NCBI RefSeq assembly: GCF_964019385.1
Contig: NC_088654.1
Coordinates: 15,693,363 to 15,757,362 of the forward strand
Direction: 5' to 3'
Origin: Sycon ciliatum
Taxonomy: Eukaryota > Porifera > Calcarea > Leucosolenida > Sycettidae
Length of the DNA: 64,000 nt
How positions within the stretch are numbered: the first letter of the stretch is position 1; each line of letters starts with the position of its first letter. The position numbers were made by a program, and so were the translations under genes. The notes beneath the pieces are model-generated. The model had not been told where the DNA came from, did no database searches, and saw nothing but the letters and a program-made list of their open reading frames with translations. This document shows, in pieces, positions 32,750 to 43,900 of the stretch.

Positions 32750-35710
32750 AAATCTTGATACAGGTACAAATTGTACATTTATCAGTGTATTTCCTTAGTT
32801 CACTAACTCAGTTCAAATCTAACGATGTGCATGGATTTTGGTGGACTTAGCCTTTCGCATTCAAATCAGCTTCAGGCTTTTGACTTGGAGGGATTTTAAT
32901 GCGAAAGTTACCAGGCATAACCGCGGGGAGGTGCCACCGTCTACGCCCGAGTGTTTTTACACGGAGTTTGCTCTCCGGCATTGTTCTTGGAGTATGCTCT
33001 CCCTTACAAGTACGCGGCATGGTCGACTGAGGCACCAGACACGTCGTTCCATCACTGTCATTAAACTTATGGTCTGATATGTGGTCGAAAAAACATTCGA
33101 CATTGCGAATGCTCCGTGATCTGAGGTCCTTCTCGAGACATTTGCTCGAGGGAAATGTTTCTTGCGTATGACGGGTTGACTTATTCTCTTCTCCTCCTTC
33201 ATTCTCGTCTCGTCCTCCTTTTGTCTCCTAGCAGCCGGCCGGTATTCCTTCTGCAACTGCCTCTGATAATCACTACTTGGACAACGACAAAAATCAGACG
33301 AGGTACGATCGGTGTCTCTAAAGTCGGCCATCTCTGAACTGATATAAACGCACTGAGCTGAATACGACACTGGTTTGTGCTTTGAAAGAATCCTGAGATA
33401 TTGATTTGCGATGCTTACGCTGCAACAACGCTGATAACAAGAGGGTTTGCTTGTATATTGTGAGCGCTTTTGTACTCTGCAGATTCTGCAGCTCATACTA
33501 CGAAGCAAACAGCCGCCCCCCGCTAGCGCCGATGTTCGTATAACTGCCCGGGTGCACGCACTGTCTATACAATCAGGTACATCTGCAAGCATAGATTAAA
33601 GATCACGTAAGCCTACGCAATGGCCATCTTCAGTTCAGGGCAATGGTTTATTATTTTAAGACTTACGTGCAGCTGAGCGTGGGCCGAACCACCATTCGTC
33701 AGCGCGTGGGTGTAGGATATAGCTATAGCTACGCCTGCACTGCGACGTCAACGCCTGCTTGTGTTGCCACTATAAGCCAATTGACGTTGCTTGTGCCCCT
33801 GCCTCTCTTTATCTCTCTCTCTATCTCCCCTCCCCGTCTCCCTCTCCCTCGGCCACTTGTACCCCAGGCGCACACGCCATTTGTACTCCTTTACTATGAT
33901 AGCTATTATTATTATGCTTGCTCGCGTTGACATCACCAAGCCAGCTTGGCTAGTCTTCGCGTCAGCCAAATTAAAAAAGGAAATGAGGAACGAGCGAGCG
34001 GGTTCGACTGACATCAGAGTAGAGCCACTTCGATAACGTGTTCAAGTCACGTACAAGTACACGTGTGATGTAGCCACAGAATGTGTGGCTGGTGTGGGTA
34101 GCACGAGGTAAGCAGCTGTGTGTGGATTTTGTAGGCAGAAGGTTATAGAGCTAGCAGTGTGATATTAGCGCCGTGTACATGTATATCGTGTACTATAAAA
34201 AAGAACCAGCTAGCCAAAACACCATTATTCTACGAAGTGCCCAGGGAAAGTCAGTTGCTGGTGGCGGAGAGTTCGGGTTAGAGTCACTCCCGTATACTAG
34301 TGGTACTAGTACATAGTTCTACATTAGCTTTGTGTATAGATAATTTTAATGATTTCAATCACGAGGCAGTTTACAATGGTAAGACAGGTTAGTTTTGGAG
34401 ATGTTTAGTTTCTTCTCAACATGTAAACATTTGTGATGCATGATGCGCATTGGCTCGATAGAATCTATATGTACGTGTACATAACCATTGTTGAGGCGCA
34501 TCATGTATCACAAGAAAACGGATGCAGTCAGCTCTACAAGGATTCTTACTTAGTAAGATCCCTGGTAGAGTTGACTCCATCCGCTTTGTTCAGGAATCAT
34601 GTTCTAGTCCAGGAGTTCCTTGGTTCTTGCCGTCACCGCGACTCAAGGACGATAATACATTGTAGCTAAGTCGGTGTCGTAGAACGGATGGAGTCAGCTT
34701 TCATCAAGGTTACTAGCTGGCTGACGAATGGATTTGCTGGCCCGAGGAGGAGAGATACGGACTAGGAGAGAGACGCCGACATAGTATGCAGCACATGTAT
34801 ATTGCGAAAGGTAAGAAGTTGTAGAACAGCAGTACCGTCGGTCAGTGTCGCGCAATGTTATGGCACGAGCTGATTGTTTTTAAATAACAGGTTGTGTTGT
34901 TAGTGGACATTATAGCGTACCATAATGTCCACTTTACTATTCCTGTGCTGTACATTAATCCTTGGCTCTCCATCAGAGAGACTGCTAGCGCCAGATACTG
35001 GAAGGAATCTAGCGCGTCCAAGGCGCAAGGAGAGTCAGTGGTTAACATGTTGATCGGTTGAGAGCATTTTACAAGGTGGATGACGCACTGTGTTGAAAAC
35101 AGTGCTTCTTACTACAACTAGAACCTTCATCAGTGTGTAATAACTATAACATACTGCGAACCGACCAACATGTTATTAATCAACCAACCAAGGTTTAGAA
35201 TTATCTGTATTTGAGAGTCAGTGGAAAACAGACCTGTACAGGTGTTATGATTTATGACCAGGGAGTTATGTAAACGCACCAACTTGAATACGACACTGGT
35301 TTGTGTTTTGAAAGAATCCTGAGATAATGATTTGCGATGTTTACGCTGCAACGACACTGATAACAAGAGCGTTTGCTTGTATATTGCTAGCGCTTTTGTA
35401 CTCTGCAGATTGAGCAGCTAATACTATAGATTACGTGGTCACAGCCGATCTCGGCTTGGGCCAATGTTCGTAAAACTGCCCGGGCGCGAGCGCTGTCAAG
35501 ACATGTGGGTCTATGCATGTACATAGTACATGTATACATGTATGCATAGATCACGTGGTCACGTACATGTAGACGGGCGCAAGCGCCATCTTGGACTTCA
35601 GTTCAGGGCAATGATGAATACTAAAAGTGCAGCTGTGCGTGGGCCTCTGCACGATTCGACAGCGCGTGGGTCGTGGCTATAGCTTTCGCTACGCGTCCAT
35701 TATCGAGAGA
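32750..35710. repeat. Duplicated unit D
   Basis: Second copy of unit C. The internal 400-bp direct repeats lie at about 33360-33745 and 35280-35700. It lacks the MITE present in C and has diverged by scattered substitutions. Confidence 0.8.
32957..33331 (-). CDS. Small unknown protein of the repeat family, copy D
   Basis: 124 codons from the ATG at 33331 (MADFRDTDRTSSDFCRCP...). Relative to copy C, about 19-20 residues between RTSS and CRCP are missing with the frame kept, and the C-terminus is extended past VSRRT because the stop is lost. The charged segment RRQKEDETRMKEEKR is conserved. The open frame continues upstream to 33592 as in copy C. Function unknown. Confidence 0.4.
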   Translation of the reverse strand: MADFRDTDRTSSDFCRCPSSDYQRQLQKEYRPAARRQKEDETRMKEEKRISQPVIRKKHFPRANVSRRTSDHGAFAMSNVFSTTYQTISLMTVMERRVWCLSRPCRVLVRESILQEQCRRANSV

Positions 35711-36639
35711 GTACACGCACTTTTGATCAGGATCAGGGCTATAATAATTATAACAATCATGTATATGTACATGTACATGTAGATCACGTGGTCACCGGCA
35801 GTTTCCATGCCAACGATAGCCGTCGATAGGTACATGCATTTATGCGCCGCGCTGTGTGTAACCATGGACACCATACGCGAGCACTTACGTGTGCGTGGTT
35901 CATCGCCATGAACATGTATTGCTTGGAATAAACCTAAACTATGATCTAGTCCTTCGAGCACAAATGTGCTAAATCTCTTTTTACGGGCGAACAATATACA
36001 ATTTGCCATGGTGGATTCGAGGATTTGAGCACAATTCAAATACTGAAAAAGCATGAAACATACCAGAAAGAGTACCAGATCGCGCCAATTGTTCTGCCTT
36101 ATTTTGTGGCTACTTCAGTAGTACTTGACCTGCTCAGCTAAGAACTGAACTGCATGGCTTCCCACTGCCAAATCATAAAAGCTGTGCCTACGTGTTGAAT
36201 CATGAAAAGTGGGTTGAAGTGAAACGTGCGTCATTCTCGTGGGCTTCAATACACTGAGGTATAGAGGGTTCAAGCGGCTGGCTAGGGAGTAGGGTGCTGC
36301 TAGGAGATTGGCCGCATTGTGAGTAGTTTTGCATGGTAGTACATACAATGTAGTATGTGCAAGCATCACTCGTAGCGTGGATCAAACTGGGCATGGGGTC
36401 ACTGGAAGGTATCACAACTGTGCTCCACAGCTTGGTACTCACTGTGTGATAATTCTTGAAGATCTTCCGTCATTCGGCTTTTGTTTGTTGTTATCGCCTT
36501 TCACCGGGGATGCTCTCTTCATCAAGGCAGCGATAAAGTTTGCGAACGTCGCGAATCCGTTCAACCCCACGCATGTAGTTGTAGCAAGCGTGAGGTGACT
36601 GACAGCCATCCATCTCCCTCTTCCATTTAAACCAGCCGC
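35711..36639. other. Spacer rich in GTACAT palindromes
   Basis: No gene supported. TACATGTACATGT-type runs occur at 35518-35545 and 35760-35785. A few 60-120 codon frames lack recognisable domains. Confidence 0.4.
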
Positions 36640-36675
36640 GTGTGCTCTGTATCGTCACTACTCGTTTCCTTTCGG

Positions 36676-37044
36676 ATGGCGAACGTTAGTTGGCATCTAT
36701 TCTCTTCTTGCGTTACAGGACACGTAGTTGAAGCTGTAGCGATGCGTCTTTCTAAAATGGCCACACCTGAAAACAGGTCTAGCTTCAAGAACCCATACCG
36801 CTGCGATATATGCAGCGAGGCTTTAGCCAGGACTGACGAGCGGACCCCACACCGAAGGATTCACCCTCGACAGCAGAGTATGTCGCCATACAGTGCTGCT
36901 GCCCCTTCAGATTGAGAGCTTCCTGCGTATGTTCTGGCTTCGGATTTACACCACCCTGTATCAGCGCAAGTTCAGGCTGAGTTGTACAACGAATTAATGC
37001 AAGGAAGTGCACAAACCATGCAGGCAAGCGCCTCCGCATTATGG
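36676..37044 (+). pseudogene. EGR-like C2H2 zinc-finger remnant
   Basis: The frame contains one complete finger, CDICSEALARTDERTPH followed by RRIH (CX2CX12HX3H), after an NPYR linker. The residues DIC, AR-x-DER and RIHxRQ match the third finger of early-growth-response (EGR/Krox) proteins, though the conserved finger Phe is lost. After a TGA at about 36913 the same frame continues (LPAYVLASDLHHP...) into AQTMQASASALW, which is the founding unit of the minisatellite that follows. Only one finger remains and the frame is broken, so it is a remnant of a zinc-finger gene. Confidence 0.6.
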
Positions 37045-37059
37045 TACTTGTAAAAGTTG

Positions 37060-38045
37060 TACTACCGCCAGCAATGTTCCCACACCAGTACCTATGGGTT
37101 TGTCGCTAGTAAGTGCCTCAGCATTTGGCAATATCGCCAGAAATGTTCCCGCTCCAGTACATGGGCTTGTCGCAAGTAAGCGCCTCGGCATTTGGTAATA
37201 CCGCCAACAATTTTCCCGCTCCAGTACCTATGGGTGTGTCGCAAGCAAGTGCCTCAGCATTTGGTAATACCGCCAGCAATGTTGCCGCTCCAGTACCTAT
37301 GGGTGTGTCGCAAGCAAGTGCCTCAGCATTTGGTAATACCGCCAGTAATGTTCCCGCTCCAGTACCTATGGGTGTGTCGCAAGCAAGTGCCTCAGCATTT
37401 GGTAATACCGCCAGCAATGTTGCCGCTCCAGTACCTATGGGTGTGTCGCAAGCAAGCGCCTCAGCATTTGGTAATACCGTCAGTAATGGTCTCTCACCAG
37501 TACCATTGGGTGTGTCGCAAGCAAGTGCCTTAGCATTTGGTAATACCACCAGCAATGTTCCCGCTCCAGTGCCTATGGGTTTGTCGCAAGCAAGCGCCTC
37601 GGCATTTGGTAATACCGCCAGCAAATGGTCCCCGCTCCAGTACCTATGGGTTTGTCGCAAGCAAGTGCCTCGGCATTTGGTAATACCGCCTGCAATGTTC
37701 CCGCTCTTGTACCTATGGGTTTGTCGCAAGCAAGCGCCTCAGCATTTGGTAATACCGTCAGTAATGGTCTCTCACCAGTACCTATGGGTGTGTCGCAAGC
37801 AAGTGCCTTAGCATTTGGTATTACCGCCAGTAATGTTGCCGCTCCAGTACCTATGGGTGTGTCGCAAGCAAGTGCCTCAGCATTTCGTAACACCGCCAGT
37901 AATGTTGCCGCTCCAGTACCTATGGTTGTGTCGCAAGCAAGTGCCTCAGCATTTGGTAATACCGCCAGCAATGTTCCCGCTCCAGTACCTATGGGTGTGT
38001 CGCAAGCAAGTGCCTTAGCATTTGGTAATATCGCCAGTAATGTTA
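37060..38045 (+). repeat. 69-bp minisatellite, about 14 units (coding-phase)
   Basis: Units of 23 codons of the type GVSQASASAFGN followed by TASNVPAPVPM repeat at 69-bp spacing. Because 69 is a multiple of 3, long frames stay open on both strands. The plus frame 37113-37811 encodes an SAFG-bearing Ala/Ser/Pro repeat and shifts near 37625. Some units carry larger differences (SNGLSPVP), and two such units recur about 276 bp apart, suggesting multi-unit duplication. It may derive from the C-terminus of the adjacent zinc-finger gene. Nucleoporin-like FG spacing is superficial. Confidence 0.85.
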
Positions 38046-38069
38046 ATTCTGATATAGGTACTTGTAACT

Positions 38070-38745
38070 GTAACTTCCCTCGCTAAGCAAATGAGATCAA
38101 GACTACAATGTACGGTATTGATTTTGGTTAACGTAGCCTTTCGCGTTCAAATCTGCTTCAAGGTTTTGACTTGGAGCGAACTGAATGCAAACGTTACCAG
38201 GCATAACCGCTTTCAGTGGCCACCATCTATTCCCGCGTGGAGGTCAACAGCTCCTTCACCTGGAAGTAACTATCGTCATCCCATCCAAGCGTATCTTCAC
38301 GGAGTTGTCTCTCCTGCATTGTTCTTAGAGTATGCTCTCCCTTACAAGTACGCGGCGTTGTCGATAGAGTCACCAGTCACGTCGTTGCATCACTGTTATC
38401 ATCCTCAGGGTCTGATATGTCGTCGAAAACAACGTAATGTTCATCATCTGGTGCGAATGTGGTCCTGTCGCTGAGCTTGGCTGTCTCTGGCAACTCTCCA
38501 TATAGGCCTTCAGCTTCCTTGCCTCTTCATGGTTGTACTTCAAAATGACATCTGCTCTAGAATCCTAGTAGTCCCTGAGGCCAATCAGGATTATGTCGCC
38601 TTGCTTGATCCAGACCTTGTTCCCTAGCTTTCGGTGAATTTGGCAAATCCGCGTTCTACCATTATAGCAGAAAACCTCAAGCTGACAACAGCCAAACAGC
38701 TTAGTAAATTCAGTGTATTCTTAGCCATCCTCTCTGAATGCTCAA
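38070..38745 (-). pseudogene. eIF1A pseudogene, copy 4 (5'-truncated)
   Basis: It starts in the region equivalent to REDDPEY and reads [48 protein letters not shown], then is frameshifted. Sequence coding GPHSHQMMNITL in one frame gives the eIF1A acidic tail (TFAPDDEHYVVFDD) in another. It also has a TAG in the DYQDS segment. The family 3' tail follows at 38100-38340. Its uninterrupted CCTGAGGCCAAT provides the empty site for the transposon at 25255. Confidence 0.88.
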
Positions 38746-38756
38746 GATGAAGGATG

Positions 38757-39600
38757 TTGGTGGACTTAGCCTTGGCATAACCGCTGGGAGCTGTCACCAT
38801 CTGTACCTGCTTGGAGGGGCAGACGACACCTCGTCGATTTGCATTAGTGTGTCACGTCCGCTCCAAGCGTTTGTTGACGGATTTGTCTCTCCGGCATTCG
38901 ACATTGAGAGTGCTCCGGGATCACAGATCCTTCTCGAAACATTTTCTCGCGGGAAATGCCTCTTGCGTATGAAGAGTTGATTTGTTCCCTTCTCCTCTTT
39001 CAATCTCATCTCGTCCTCCTTTTGTCTCCGAGCAGCCTCCCGGTACTCCTTCTGCAACTGCCACTGACAATTCCTAGTTGGACAACGCCGTATGCTCTGC
39101 TCTTTCTTCTAAAACCGGCACACGGTTCGCAGGCTGAATAAAAGTTACCAGGCATAAGCGCGGGGAGGTGCCACCATCTATGCCCGCTTGGAGGGACGGA
39201 AGGCACCTCGTCGATTTGCATGAGTGTGTCGCGTCCTCTCCAAGCGTTTGTTGACGGAGTTGTCTCTCCGGCATTCGACATTGAGAATACTTCGGGATCT
39301 CAGATCCTTCTCGAAACATTTGCTCGCGGGAAATGTTTCTTGCGTATGACGAGTTGACGTGTTCTCTTCTCCTCCTTCATTTTCATTTCGTCTTACTTTT
39401 GTCTCCGAGCAGCCCCCCGGTACTCCTTCTGCAACTGTCACTGGCAATTCGTAGTTGGACAACGTCAAACGCTCTGCACTTTCTTCTAAAACCGACACAC
39501 GATTCGCAGGCTGAACAGATGTTGTACTTCTGACGAGGTACGATCGGTATCTCTAACCACGGCCATCACTGAACTGATATAAATGCACTAAGCTGAATAC
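38757..39600 (-). pseudogene. Two tandem broken copies of the small unknown ORF with the shared tail
   Basis: Copy 1 (about 38760-39120) keeps WQLQKEYREAARRQKEDE and the HFPRENVSRR end. Copy 2 (about 39130-39570) has stops within the homologous frame (for example after RRQK). Each is followed by the phrases CCGGAGAGACAA and GTTATGCC of the eIF1A-family tail. Both are truncated or disrupted. They are tandem head-to-tail, about 370 bp apart. Confidence 0.65.
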
Positions 39601-39970
39601 GACACTGGCTTGTGCTTAGAAAATCCTGAGATAATGATTTACCATGTTTGCTACGACTGTACTGATAACAACATAGCTTGCCTGAATCATGCAAGCGCGT
39701 TTGTACTCAGCTGATTCTCCAGAACATTATGTGGGCAAAGCAGCCCCAGCCTGGGCTAATGTTTGTAAAACTGAATAGGCGGGAGCGCTAGCAATTCAAG
39801 ATATTATAATAATATTATTATATAAGAGAGGAGCTTTATAATAATATTACACATTTGCACGATATATTGGTCACGTATTGTATTGTATTTTATCTTATTA
39901 TTTTATTTGGGCATTTCCAACAGACCCAAAGGTCTTCTTACAGGGTGCCCAAGATGAATGAATTTGTTAT
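39601..39970. other. 5' flank of the unknown-ORF family plus AT-rich stretch
   Basis: 39596-39790 is a diverged copy of the 400-bp block seen in units C and D (phrases AATACGACACTGG, GATAACAA, GTACTC). 39803-39850 is an AT-rich quasi-palindrome. Confidence 0.6.
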
Positions 39971-40218
39971 GGTAGCAGCCTAGCAGTAAATTTCATATGG
40001 CATTCAAATGACCGTAACTTTCGTGTCTCTCAATGGATTTGAGTGAAAAGTTCACCACACACTCCTGCCACTATGCTGGACCTCTGAACATGATTAAAAG
40101 GTTCTTGCGCCTCATTGACAGGCTTTCCAGGCCGGAATATCTCAAAATTCCGGCAGAGTGCCACGGTGTGCGAGTCACACAGGAGCCCAATAATGCATTT
40201 GCAATTTTTTAACATTTT
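39971..40218. mobile_element. TTAA element, left-end fragment
   Basis: Begins GGTAGCAGCCTAG and follows 7479-7730 closely (TAAATTTCATATGGCATTC, CACCACACACTCCTGCC, GGCTTTCCAGGCCGGAA). It breaks off after CACATTTTC-like sequence and joins the 27600-type repeat. Truncated on the right. Confidence 0.8.
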
Positions 40219-40905
40219 CCCCAAATACCTGGAAGTGGAAATGCTTGCAATTGGCTTCAATTTTAGAATATTTGCCCTGGGTAGAGTAGTAAAGAATCCT
40301 TGCTCCCGTTCGTAGCGTTTTCTTGGTTTGTTTCAAAATCAAAAACTTACACCGAGTCTTTCATTGTAATTGGACTGAAATGGCACCAAATGACCGGAAA
40401 TGCTTGCAATTCACTTGGAATTTGCTTCAATTTTTGAAACATTTTTCCTTGGTAGGGTGCGTTTCATGGCCACCCCACCTGCAAAGTCGGTGGGACGGGC
40501 CTGAAAAAGAACCATGTACATGTACATGTCGAGCTTAACGTGTGCTTCACATTTCTTCTTCGTTCCATCTTGATACAGGTACAAATTGTACATGTATGGA
40601 TTACATTTGTTCACTATTTAAATTCAAATCTAACTATGTGCATGGATTTTGGTGAACTTAGCCTTTCGCATTCAAATCTGTTTCAGGTTTTTTGACTTGG
40701 AGCGATTTTAATGCGAAAGTTACCAGGCATAACCGCGGGGAGGTGTCACCATCTATATGCTCGCTTGGAGGGACGGAAGACACCTCATCGGTTTGCATGA
40801 GTGTGTCACGTCCGCTCCAAGCGTTTGTTGACGAAGTTGTCTCTCGGGCATTCTACCTTTGAGAATACTCTTGGATGTCCAGTGGCGTGTCCAGGATTTG
40901 GCTGA
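40219..40905 (-). repeat. 27600-type repeat plus eIF1A-family tail
   Basis: 40219-40490 matches 27640-27905. 40625-40870 is the tail (CCTTTCGCATTCAAATC through CTCTCGGGCATTC) in the version with GGACGGAAGACACCTC, as attached to the unknown ORF rather than to eIF1A. It ends in a run of 12 G at 40908. Confidence 0.75.
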
Positions 40906-40926
40906 AGGGGGGGGGGGGGAGAGAGA

Positions 40927-43900
40927 GAGTGCTCAACTGCTACAAGAGCATGAGCCAAATACTCAATCTGCGGACAGAACTGTTTCGTCCTTTGTGATCT
41001 CGTCAGCGCAGCACAGAGGAAATGAGGCCGAGCCTGATAGCAATGGAAATAAAAATTTCCAATCAGGCACGAACGTACCTTGCCAGAGTGCTCAAACGGA
41101 CAAGTCAGTGAGCTCTGCATAACGCAAACAGCAAAGGCACTACCCCACGCGAGAGTGCTCAACTGCTACAAGAGCAGGAGCGAAATACTCAATCTGCGGA
41201 CAGAACTGTTTCGTCCCTTGTGGACTCGTCTGCGCAGCACAGAAGAAATGAGGCCGAACCTGATAGCAATGAAAATAAAAATTTCCAATAAGGCCCGAAC
41301 GTACCTTGCCAGAGTGCTCAAATTGACAAGTCAGTGAGCTCTGTACAACGCAAACAGCAAAGGCACTACCCCACGCAAGAGTGCTCAACTGCTACAAGAG
41401 CAGGAGCGAAATACTCAATCTGCGGACAGAACTGTTTCGTCCTTTGTGGACTCGTCAGCGCAGCACAGAGGTAATGAGGCCGAACCTGATAGCAATGGAA
41501 ATAAAAAATTCCAATCAGGCCCGAACGTACCTTGCCAGAGTGCTCAAACTGACAAGTCAGTGAGCTCTGCATAACGCAAACCGCAAAGGCACTACCCCAC
41601 GCAAGAGTGCTCAACTGCTACAAGAGCAGGAGCGAAATACTCAATCTGCGGACAGAACTGTTTCGTCCTTTGCGGACTCGTCAGCGCAGCACAGAGGAAA
41701 TGAGGCCGAACCTGATAGCAATGGAAACATTTTTTTCCAATCAGGCCCGAACGTACCTTGCCGGAGTGCTCAAACTGACAAGTCAGTGCGCTCTGCATAA
41801 CGCAAACAGCAAAGGCACTACCCCACGCAAGAGTGCTCAACTGCTACAAGAGCAGGAGCGAAATACTCAATCTGCGGACAGAACTGTTTCGTCCTTTGTG
41901 GACTCGTCAGCGCAGCACAGAGGAAATGAGGCCGAACCTGATAGCAATGGAAATAAAAATTTCCAATCAGGCCTGAACGTACCTTGCCAGAGTGCTCAAA
42001 CTGACAAGTCAGTGATCTCTGCATAACGCAAACAGCAAACTACCCCACGCAAGAGTGCTCAACTGCTACAAGAGCAGGAGCGAAATACTCAATCTGCGGA
42101 CAGAACTGTTTCGTCCTTTGTGGACTCGTCAGCGCAGCACAGAGAAAATGAGGCCAAACCTGATTGCAATGGAAATATAGAATTCCAATCAGGCCCGAAC
42201 ATACCTTGCCAGAGTGCTCAAACTGACAAGTCAGTGGGCTCTGCATAACGCAAACAGCTTAGGCACTACCCCACGCAAGAGTGCTCAACTGCTACAAGAG
42301 CAGGAGCGAAATACTCAATCTGCGGAGAGAACTGTTTCGTCCTTTGTGGACTCGTCAGTGCAGCACAGAGGAAATGAGGCCGAACCTGATAGCAATGGAA
42401 ATAAAAATTTCCAATCAGGCCTGAACGTACCTTGCCAGAGTGCTCAAACTGAAAAGTCAGTGAGCTCTGCATAACGCAAACAGCAAACTACCCCACGCAA
42501 GAGTGCTCAACTGCTACAAGAGCAGGAGCGAAATACTCAATCTGCGGACAGAACTGTTTCGTCCTTTGTGGACTCGTCAGCGCCGCACAGAGGAAATAAG
42601 GCCGAACCTGATAGCAATGGAAATAAAAAATTCCAATCAGGCCCGAACGTACCTTGCCAGAGTGCTCAAACTGACAAGTCAGTGAGCTCTGCATAACGCA
42701 AACAGCAAAGGCACTACCCCACGCAAGAGTGCTCAGCTGCTCAAGAGCAGGAGCGAAATACTCAATCTGCGGACAGAACTGTTTCGTCCTTTGTGGACTC
42801 GTCAGCGCAGCACAGAGAAAATGAGGCCGAACCTGATAGCAATGGAAAAAAATTTTCCAATCAGGCCCGAACGTACCTTGCCGGAGTGCTCAAACTGACA
42901 AGTCAGTGGGCTCTGCATAACGCAAACAGCAAAGGCACTACCCCACGCAAGAGTGCTCAACTGCTACAATAGCAGGAGCGAAATACTCAATCTGCGGACA
43001 GAACTGTTTCGTCCTTTGTGGACTCGTCAGCGCAGCACAGAGGAAATGAGGCCGAACCTGATAGCAATGGAAAAAAATTTCCAGTCAGGCCCGAACATAC
43101 CTTGTCAGAGTGCTCCAACTGACAAGTCAGTGAGCTCTGCATAACGCAAACAGCAAAGGCACTACCCCACGCAAGAGTGCTCAACTGCTACAAGAGCAGG
43201 AGCGAAATACTCAATCTGCGGTCAGAACTGTTTCGTCCTTTGTGGACTCGTCAGCGCAGCGCAGAGGAAATGACGCCGAACCTGATAGCAATAGAAATAA
43301 AAATTTCCAATCAGGCCTGAACGTACCTTGCCAGAGTGCTCAAACTGACAAGTCAGTGAGCTCTGCATAACGCAAACAGCAAAGGCACTACCCCACGCAA
43401 GAGTGCTCAACTGCTACAAGAGCAGGAGCGAAATACTCAATCTGCGGACAGAACTGTTTCGTCCTTTGTGAACTCGTCAGCGCAGCACAGAGGAAATGAG
43501 GCCGAGTCTGATAGCAATGGAAATAAAAATTTCCAATCAGGTCCGAACGTACCTTGCCAGAGTCCTCAAACGGACAAGTCAGTGAGCTCTGCATAACGCA
43601 AACAGCAAAGGCACTACCCCACGCGAGAGTGCTCAACTGCTACAAGAGCAGGAGCGAAATACTCAATCTGCGGACAGAACTGTTTCGTCCCTTGTGGACT
43701 CGTCAGCGCAGCACAGATGAAATGAGGCCGAACCTGATCGCAATGAAAATAAAAATTTCCAATCAGGCCCGAACGTACCTTGCCAGAGTGCTGAAATTGA
43801 CAAGTCAGTGAGCTCTGTACAACGCAAACCGCAAAGGCACTACCCCACGCAAGAGTGCTCAACTGCTACAAGAGCAGGAGCGAAATACTCAATCTGCGGA

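Noticed and set aside
35689-36054. 121-codon minus frame with a Tyr/Met/Ile-rich hydrophobic end
   Set aside because: The hydrophobic part is a translation of the TACATG/ATAATT repeat, not a real membrane segment.
37113-37811. FG-nucleoporin on account of SAFG repeats
   Set aside because: The regular 23-residue identity reflects a minisatellite, and no nucleoporin domain is adjacent.
37118-37971. Minus-strand frames across the 69-bp minisatellite
   Set aside because: A frame-preserving repeat keeps all phases without a stop open. Only the plus frame connects to the zinc-finger remnant.
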